A DNA stretch of 64,000 nt. Source: Dichotomocladium elegans (taxonomy: Eukaryota; Mucoromycota; Mucoromycetes; Mucorales; Lichtheimiaceae). Under the pieces are notes generated by a model. The model was not told the DNA's origin. It saw nothing but the letters and a program-made list of their open reading frames with translations, and did not search any database. The stretch covers positions 124,001-188,000 of the forward strand of contig JAIXMN010000033.1 in assembly GCA_025716815.1 (NCBI GenBank), read 5' to 3'. The position numbers and the translations under genes were made by a program. This document shows, piece after piece, positions 57,988-64,000 of this stretch (its first letter is position 1; each line of letters starts with the position of its first letter).

Positions 57988-60274
57988 ATGGCCGAAGCGT
58001 TTATTGGATTCGTGGTCTCAGTGAGCCTGCAGTCGGGATTAAAGCTCACTGGCACTGTCGCGCACATAGAGCCTGCTTCTCAGCAGATGACTTTAAAAGA
58101 TGGTATGCCATCCTCCTTTTCGAGGCAAAGAGCAGACTGACTGTTCTAGACCCATTCCTTGAACCGTCTTTAATCTGGCACCTCGTCTTTCCACACACGT
58201 TTAGTGGAACTGCAATTTCCAAATCAGCCGGTTTTCTATACCTCTGTCTATGGTGTCTTTGGAACAGATATTGTGGATCTACAAGTGGTCTCACAAGCAG
58301 CAGCAGCAGCAGGGACAAAACCGGCAGTAACACGCTCCATCGCCAGAGATGTTCCGCATCAAAAAGATGATCAGCCGCCAACAATTACAATGTCGACTCC
58401 GAAATCCTCTTTAAGTCACCGCCCGCGTTATGGGCATAATAATGAAGGTGCTGCCGAGCGTTCTCTAGACAACAACTCCAACCGACCGCGACAGAAGAAA
58501 GCAAGTTGCACGGGGAGTAGGCAGATGGGTGGTGGCAATTTTTGTTTTTCTTTAGTACCGAATGCGTATGTTGACACGTCTTTTTTTTTTGTTCTCACAT
58601 ATATATATGTGTGTGTGTGTGTGTATAATAGAGCACCAGCTCAAATAATAACGTAACGCCGAAGCAATCCATATCCTCCGGTGAGCCACCGCACTGCTAT
58701 CGGGGAAAGAAAGGAAGAGAGCTAACCTTATGTTGGTTGTACTGAATGACTAGGTCGAAGACAGCAGCAAGGAGGCAGCCGACAGCATGACGGAAAGCAA
58801 TCTCAGCAAAATAATAATGGGTGGGCAGACGAAGACGTGAATGGCTTCATCGAAAAGGAGTTTGACTTTCAGGCGAATCTCAATATGTTTGACAAGAAAA
58901 AAGTGTTTGCAGAAATTCAGGTGAATTCTTTAAAAAGATGTATAAAGGGGCGGGGCGGGAATAACAGAGAGGGATTAACACAGCTTGTACTTCAAAGGAA
59001 CGGGATGATACTGCACCCGAGACGCTTCTTGTCACGCTGAACCGACTACCCCGGAAACCCAATGGCTCGAGAACAAATCTTTTGCCTACAGAAAACGTCT
59101 TGGACGGGGAACCCAAGGAGAGTAACGGCGAAGAAAGCGACACAGAGTCATCCATGTCGACGGCGAACCCCTCAGATCGAAGAGCCGCCCCAGCGAGCCA
59201 TAAAACTGCTCCTGCCATCCGAACCGCAGACACACATATTAATTGTGTCACAGTGTCGCCTCTGCAAATGGCCCATGCGGAGCATGAATGCAGTAAGCAG
59301 CAGTATTACGCGAAAGGAAGAGGGTTTAATGGCGCGCGGCAGGATGGGGTTTATTGATTTTTTTCTGCTTGAAGTTAAGGTCACCGGCCCGTCCGAAGTC
59401 CAGCTTATTGAGAATGGAGGCCGCGGTGTGAGTGCATTGGCACTACAGGTTCTGGGTAAGAAAAAAGACGGAGAGCCAATGGTCGTGCACGTTCTTTTGG
59501 AGGTAACTTTCTTTTACGTTCTTCGTCATTAATCGTCTAGGGGCCAAGCGCGTTCAGGCGGGAAATACACCAATCGTGATGGTTCTAACGGGCAATAACA
59601 AGACCGGTGCTTATGGTGTTTCGACCGCACGCCATTTGGCTAATCACGGATGTCATGTTGTGGTCTGTGCGAGCGAACAGTTGCAAAATCTTTGTGATAC
59701 CATTTCAATGCAGGAATCGATGTTTATACGCATTGGTGGAGATATCATCTACGACTTTGATGGTAAAAAAAAAGAGAGGGGACGGACGGAAAACGAGCGA
59801 TGGCTGACGATCCGCTAGAATTGAATCGTTGGAGTCCGGACCTGATTATTGATGCCATGGTTGGATCCGAGAACAAGTTGATGGAGCAAGAGGATGAAAA
59901 GGAAGAATACGAGGCTTTGCGTCGGATGATTTGCTGGGCGGGTAATCAGTCAGCACCGGTGCTCAGCATCGATTTCCCCAGTGCAATTGGGGGTGGAAGA
60001 GGTAAAAGAAAGAATTGCAACAGCGCACATGTGTTAAACGCATTGGTCTCATGCTTCTTAATCTTCAGGCCGATCAGCAGAGCATTGGATTAGACCTCGG
60101 TGGACAGTGTGTCTTGGTGCGCCCAAGACAGGCTGCTCATCTACGGACGTGACCGGAACGTTATATATGGCCGACATTGGAATTCCTCGAACATGCTGGA
60201 AACGGGCTGGCGTGAAAGGGTGGACTGTGCCATGGGGCGCTAGCTTTGTTGTTGAACTGGAATATGTCTCATGA
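57988..60274 (+). CDS. EDC3: EDC3-like enhancer of mRNA decapping
   Basis: Edc3 scaffolds the Dcp1-Dcp2 decapping enzyme in P-bodies. The start at 57988 (MAEAFIGFVVSVSLQSGLKL) opens an LSm domain. A disordered Gln/Ser-rich linker follows, then the FDF motif region (NGFIEKEFDFQANLNMFDKK). The C-terminal YjeF_N Rossmann domain includes VMVLTGNNKTGAYGVSTARH, then LANHGCHVVVC, the segment LELNRWSPDLIIDAMVGS, and the final strands ending GASFVVELEYVS. Introns near 58104-58203, 58500-58755, 58920-58995, 59295-59390, 59455-59540, 59720-59815 and 60000-60068 are short; one holds (TG)n and a T-run (58580-58625). Domain order matches Edc3, not NAXE. Confidence 0.9.
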
Positions 60275-60344
60275 AGGTGGATGGATCTGGTCACCATTTT
60301 TTCAGCACAGTTCTTTTTTCTTCTTCTTTATTATTATACACTCT

Positions 60345-60985
60345 TTTTCAAAATCAAAGTCGCACCCTGCCAATTCTGAAGTCGCAGGATCGCAAAATAC
60401 AAATCGCATTTTGCCCAGGAATCTTTACGCGTGATGACAAATCGAATGTTACATACATACACGGAAAGATGTCGCAAATCCATCTCATCCTTATGACTCT
60501 TTCTCTTTATAAACTTTTACATTCTGAATTGAGCAATCTATTTTTTTACAACGATGGCCAAGATCATGTCGTTGATGAGCGTGGCTGACCTGAATCTATG
60601 GACTATGTCATTGGTGAGGAAATGTACTCACTTCAATCCGTTTGTTTTTACACTGAATATCTGCGTAGCATATCGTGCAAAGATAACCCTAAGCTTACTG
60701 CCACGAAGATTCCCAAGCGAAAGGATCCAGACATTCGGATAAAAGAAGCGGGGATCAAGCGCAGTACACAGCGTACACTGACCAAGATAAAGCCAGATTT
60801 TTCAAAATGGTGTTTGAGGAGGTAATGAGTGCATCAGCTGCAGCAAAACAGCTAGCAATCCATGTTCGTTCAGCACAGCGATGGGCATTACAGTAAGAAA
60901 AGGACCCTGACAGCATTTTAAGAAACGTAGAAGCAGAGGGCCGATCGTGTATTCTCAATATTGTTCTAGAATGCAATTGTCGCTA
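60345..60985 (+). mobile_element. Tc1/mariner-like element, 5' half
   Basis: This is the clearest copy of the family start. It has TTCAAAATCAAAGTCGCACC, then a 130-base leader, the LHSELSNLFFYNDGQDHVVD frame, and the HTH region ASAAAKQLAIHVRSAQRWAL near 60828-60895. The linker NIVLECNCR follows at about 60955-60985, where similarity ends. It starts about 70 bases after the EDC3 stop, so it lies in or next to its 3' UTR. Several stops interrupt the frames. Confidence 0.85.
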
Positions 60986-61409
60986 AAAATAGCCGTACTC
61001 AAAAGAATCCTATATCGAGAAGACTAAGTTTATTCTTGGAAAGAACTATCGGAGTGTGCTTGTCTCTTTGTCAATGAACCCATTTAGTCTGGGGATTGTA
61101 ACTCCGAAGTTGGTTATCAAATGGAATAATGAAGTAATGGCTTTCAGGAGACTCCTGTGTTCTCATTGTAATATTCAGAGAAATTATTCATTATGTACCT
61201 ACACTTTCTGAACGTATGGATAAGGATGACAGCAATGTCGTGTTTTGTTGCGTTGTAAGAGACTGAGAGAGTACGAAAAGAAGTACAATCTTCCTACACT
61301 ACACAAGTGCCGGATATGTATCGAATTATTCTTGAGATGGTTTCTTGGAATTACTTGTTGGAATTGTTTGGGATTTCATTGTTGATTTCAGACCGCCCTC
61401 ACGTCGATA
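60986..61409. other. Intergenic between the Tc1 fragment and the MITE
   Basis: No coding, repeat or RNA feature is recognised. The sequence from 61326 onward runs into the MITE. Confidence 0.5.
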
Positions 61410-61510
61410 CAGTGGCCGCCCCTTATAGTGATACCCTCGGTTCCAGGAAATCGCATCACTATAATGAATTATCATTATAATGAGAATATCACTGTAACGA
61501 GCGGCCACTG
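61410..61510. mobile_element. 101-bp pogo/mariner-like MITE with TA target duplication
   Basis: The ends are inverted repeats of about 25 bases. The left end is CAGTGGCCGCCCCTTATAGT. The right end, reversed, is CAGTGGCCGCTCGTTACAGT. Each is followed by GATA. TA flanks both sides (61408-61409 and 61511-61512), as expected for Tc1/mariner/pogo insertion. The interior is made of subterminal ATTATAATGA-type repeats and contains no ORF. Confidence 0.85.
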
Positions 61511-61754
61511 TAAAACCACATTAAGGAACCCAGTGGGAAAAAGAAAAACACTGTGGAGATGGATCATTGCTGACACTATGAATAGTGATGCTCAAGTAAA
61601 CTGTCCCTTTCCATTATCCACATACAAAACTGGAGCCCATACAGCCTCCAGAAAATAACACAGCACCACATTTACGGTTGAAGGTAATACGGCCGCTTTC
61701 ATACTCGTCTCTGCGATACTAAGAAATAATATACCCTAGGTCTTCACCCACCAA

Positions 61755-63902
61755 ATGGCCCAACCCCACCGCCCCGTCATTCCCGAAGGCATGCGCACTG
61801 GCCGTATAATTGGGGTGAAATCGTCCATACGGGGCATCGGCTGGCGACAGAAGTACCGTGAACGTCTGTATCAGTTGGTCGACCTTGTCCACAACACCAC
61901 AACGCAGGCGTACGCGTTCGCCAAATATATTTTCATCAACGAGGCAGCGCGCGATCCAAATTTTAACATCCAGGAAAACATGACGGAGAAGTTCTTTTCA
62001 GAAGTTTGGCTCTCCACGGTTAACAAAGCCGAACGCCGCACCCAAGGCGAAACTGCCCGCATCCGAGAACTCATTAATCGCCACAAGGATGAGTACCTTC
62101 AGATATCCGGATACGACAGGCCTGCGTTCCCTTATTTCCAGCAATGTTCTTCTTACGAAGGCACCAAGATTTATACTGCTTACGTGAATAATGTCCACAT
62201 GCGGTTCGGGCAACACCTTCGGCGTGTCATCAATGTCATCTTGAATCTTCGTCAGCGAAAAGCCGACCGCAAGCGAGAGTTAATCGCACAGGGCCTAAGC
62301 CCCGATCAAGTACGCCAGGACCTTTATGAAACCATCACCCGGCATGCCACAGGATTCAAGCTAGCAATTGCCCGTCGAGGTGTTTTGAGGGAAGACATTC
62401 ATGCCGAACCTGGATTTCTTCGGGAAGCATACGATATCCTACAGCCTGTCTTAAACGCTTACCCCCGAAACCACCAATTCCAACACCAGAGTATCTATTA
62501 CGATGCCAAGGCCAATCCTATTAAGCATTTCAACGCCTTCTTCCAGCTTGCACGTGTTTGTCAACAGAACGGAATACGCAGATTCAACTGTTTTCCACTT
62601 TGTCGCTCGTCGTCACCATGCTACATGGAGATCGATACGAAAATCCTTTGCTACCAATATCCTGGGCAGCAAAATGGAATCCCACACAAGCAATATGGAG
62701 TACTGGAGACGGGTTGTAAACCTGAAATCAAGAGCTTTCAAACCCCCAAGAATGCTCCAATTCCGTGGGACTATTCACACTGACGGCGTCGGTGTTACTG
62801 TGTTCAAGAAGACAAATGGCCTTCAATCGGGTTTCGGACAGAGATTTGGCACCCAGAGCGAAGATATCGAGTACGTCACCCCACGATAGTCCGGAACGAA
62901 GACTATAGAGGACAATGGGTCACCATTGATCCTGGCAGAAGGGACCTGTTGTATTGCGTTCATGAGACCTCTTCACCCGACAACCACCAGACCTTCCGAT
63001 ATACAAAGCAGCTTCAAGATCATATACGCAAGACCAAACGGTACCGCAGACTCCGAGAACGACTCAAGTTAGAGCGACCCGAGGTCGCGTTGGCTGAGCA
63101 GAATCTATCCCAATTTCAAAGTCATACACTTTCCGTGCCCAACTACGACGGATACCTCGCCGCCAAGAACAGGGAATCTCTGTAGTTCTCAAGTCTTTCT
63201 ACGCGACAACCACCCGAACCCACAATTTCTTTTTCGAAAACTTGGCCTGTCAGCGTTTTACAAGAAGCAGCAAGCAGATGAAAAGCTTCTCGACTCTTTG
63301 AATGCGCAAGTTTGGCAGTAGGTCCGTTTTCGTGATGGGAAATTGGTCTGCGCGCCGCATACAAGGGATCACGAGCCTATCCGTGGTGTCGACTTCCGGC
63401 GGCTGTTGAAGAAGGAACAATTGCAATATTTATTTGATCGACGAGTACAAGACAAGCAAGTGCTGCCCCTGTATGTGACAATGAAAGCCTTGCTACCTTT
63501 AAAATGGTTCCTAATCCACGCCCATATCGACGACCCGACGATCTGTCATGGCCCTGCTACGGTATGAAGGACGGGCATGTTGTGTTCTATTTCCAAAAAA
63601 GATTTTAATATTTTGATGTTTTAATAGATGCACAAATCAAAACTGTACAGCAGGCATGGCAGAGGGTGGTGGTCAACCAAGGTTATGGAACCCGGGATCT
63701 GGCGGCGGCTCTCAACATGCATCATATCCTTCGGGAAGATGGTATCATCCCAGCAAGGTTCCAGAGAAGAAATGCTGCACAAGCGTCCGCAGCTGGTGGA
63801 AGACCACACTCACCTGAACCAGAGCAGCGCAGCGTGGGACCACGACGGGCAAGGCCAGGAAGGCCACGAGGTGCACGCTCTGGCGGGTCGAGACGACCGT
63901 AA
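61755..63902 (+). pseudogene. Fanzor (eukaryotic TnpB/OrfB-type RNA-guided endonuclease), frameshifted
   Basis: Fanzors are RNA-guided DNA endonucleases related to TnpB. An intact 343-codon N-terminal frame (61755-62783, MAQPHRPVIPEGMRTGRIIG) is largely helical. Motifs then appear in shifted frames: GTIHTDGVGVTVFKK (near 62775-62815); VTIDPGRRDLLYCVHE with the first RuvC Asp (near 62920-62965); VMGNWSAPHTRDHEPIRGVD; and DEYKTSKCCPC with the RuvC Glu and first zinc-ribbon cysteines (near 63440-63470). The second zinc pair is CTNQNC (63629-63646). RDLAAALNMHHIL gives the last RuvC Asp. Frame changes near 62640-62700, 62878, 63185, 63330-63470 and 63690 cannot all be introns, so the copy is inactive. 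One real intron may precede CTNQNC. The C-terminal Arg/Pro-rich tail is open to 63902. Confidence 0.8.
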
Positions 63903-63922
63903 ACCCCAGCCAAGAATTTTCC

Positions 63923-64000
63923 GCGTCAGTTATCGCTGACGCACCCAGGATAACCACAGCCCTTCGGGCCAAGCCCCCTTCCTTTGGAAGGACGGTGGGT
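63923..64000 (+). ncRNA. Putative omega-RNA-like structured 3' end of the Fanzor locus (runs off window)
   Basis: Immediately after the last codon of the Fanzor frame, three compact hairpins follow one another: GCGTCAG-TTATCG-CTGACGC (63923-63942), GCCC-TTC-GGGC (63959-63969) and CCTTCC-TTT-GGAAGG (63977-63991). ACCCA (63943-63947) can pair with TGGGT (63996-64000) to close a multibranch structure around the last two. This position and architecture match the guide RNA made from the 3' end of TnpB/Fanzor loci. The RNA is inferred, not shown, and its guide end would lie beyond the window. Confidence 0.45.

Noticed and set aside
1..64000. CRISPR array, tRNA cluster, rRNA or biosynthetic gene cluster
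   Set aside because: No regularly spaced repeats, no cloverleaf or rRNA sequence, and no clustered biosynthetic enzymes beyond one hydroxylase.

Overview
The window reads as nuclear DNA of a filamentous early-diverging fungus, most likely Mucoromycota (Mucorales-like). The genes are intron-rich, with introns of about 50-90 nt. They encode fungal proteins (Spt23/Mga2-type membrane transcription factor, Ssh4-type SPRY adaptor, Pex3, TFIIIC B-block subunit, Edc3, Eaf3/MRG15, Rnc1/Pbp2-like KH protein). Between them lie decayed Tc1/mariner, DIRS-like and Ty3-like elements and a broken Fanzor (eukaryotic TnpB-type) gene. The phylum is inferred from this mixture; no rRNA or mitochondrial marker is present.

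Layout. 1-5083 (-): DHX29-type translation helicase, cut by the left edge. 5329-5778 (+): short unknown gene. 5827-10033 (-): Spt23/Mga2-like factor whose C-terminal membrane anchor is encoded by a small last exon. 11.2-14.5 kb: transposon graveyard (Tc1 end, 280-bp repeat, DIRS-like remnant, second Tc1 copy). 15.1-17.1 kb (+): FAD aromatic hydroxylase. 17.3-18.6 kb (+): secreted S1 serine protease. 19.5-21.2 kb (-): PEX3. 21.8-23.3 kb (+): membrane-anchored PHP-fold metal hydrolase. 23.7-25.2 kb (-): three-KH RNA-binding protein. 25.9 kb (-): a 44-residue ORF. 26.5-27.3 kb (+): Prx5-type peroxiredoxin. 28.6-30.6 kb (-): arrestin-domain protein. 31.2-33.4 kb: Tc1 remnants and the second copy of the 280-bp repeat. 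33.6-35.2 kb (+): RNF126/115-like E3. 35.3-36.2 kb (-): signal peptidase subunit 2. 36.8-38.2 kb (-): Ssh4-like adaptor. 38.2-43.2 kb: gene-poor, with a Ty3-like reverse transcriptase scrap. 43.3-48.5 kb (-): TFC3/GTF3C1-like TFIIIC subunit. 50.0-51.6 kb (-): GATA-PHD protein. 53.5-53.6 kb (-): U6 snRNA gene. 54.2-55.5 kb (+): EAF3/MRG15. 55.8-57.0 kb (+): ankyrin protein. 58.0-60.3 kb (+): EDC3. 60.3-61.5 kb: Tc1 fragment and a precise 101-bp MITE. 61.8-64.0 kb (+): decayed Fanzor gene followed by a run of hairpins that looks like its guide (omega) RNA.

Most host genes are housekeeping and do not form a biosynthetic cluster. Two thematic groupings appear, possibly by chance. One is ubiquitin and trafficking between 28 and 38 kb (arrestin, RING E3, signal peptidase, PPxY adaptor). 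The other is Pol III, with the TFIIIC subunit and U6 within about 5 kb. The most unusual content is the Fanzor locus at the right edge, with its zinc-ribbon halves, RuvC-like motifs, frameshifts and structured 3' tail. Next come the two GC-AG introns, the start-codon-only first exon of the peroxiredoxin gene, and the paired 280-bp repeat.
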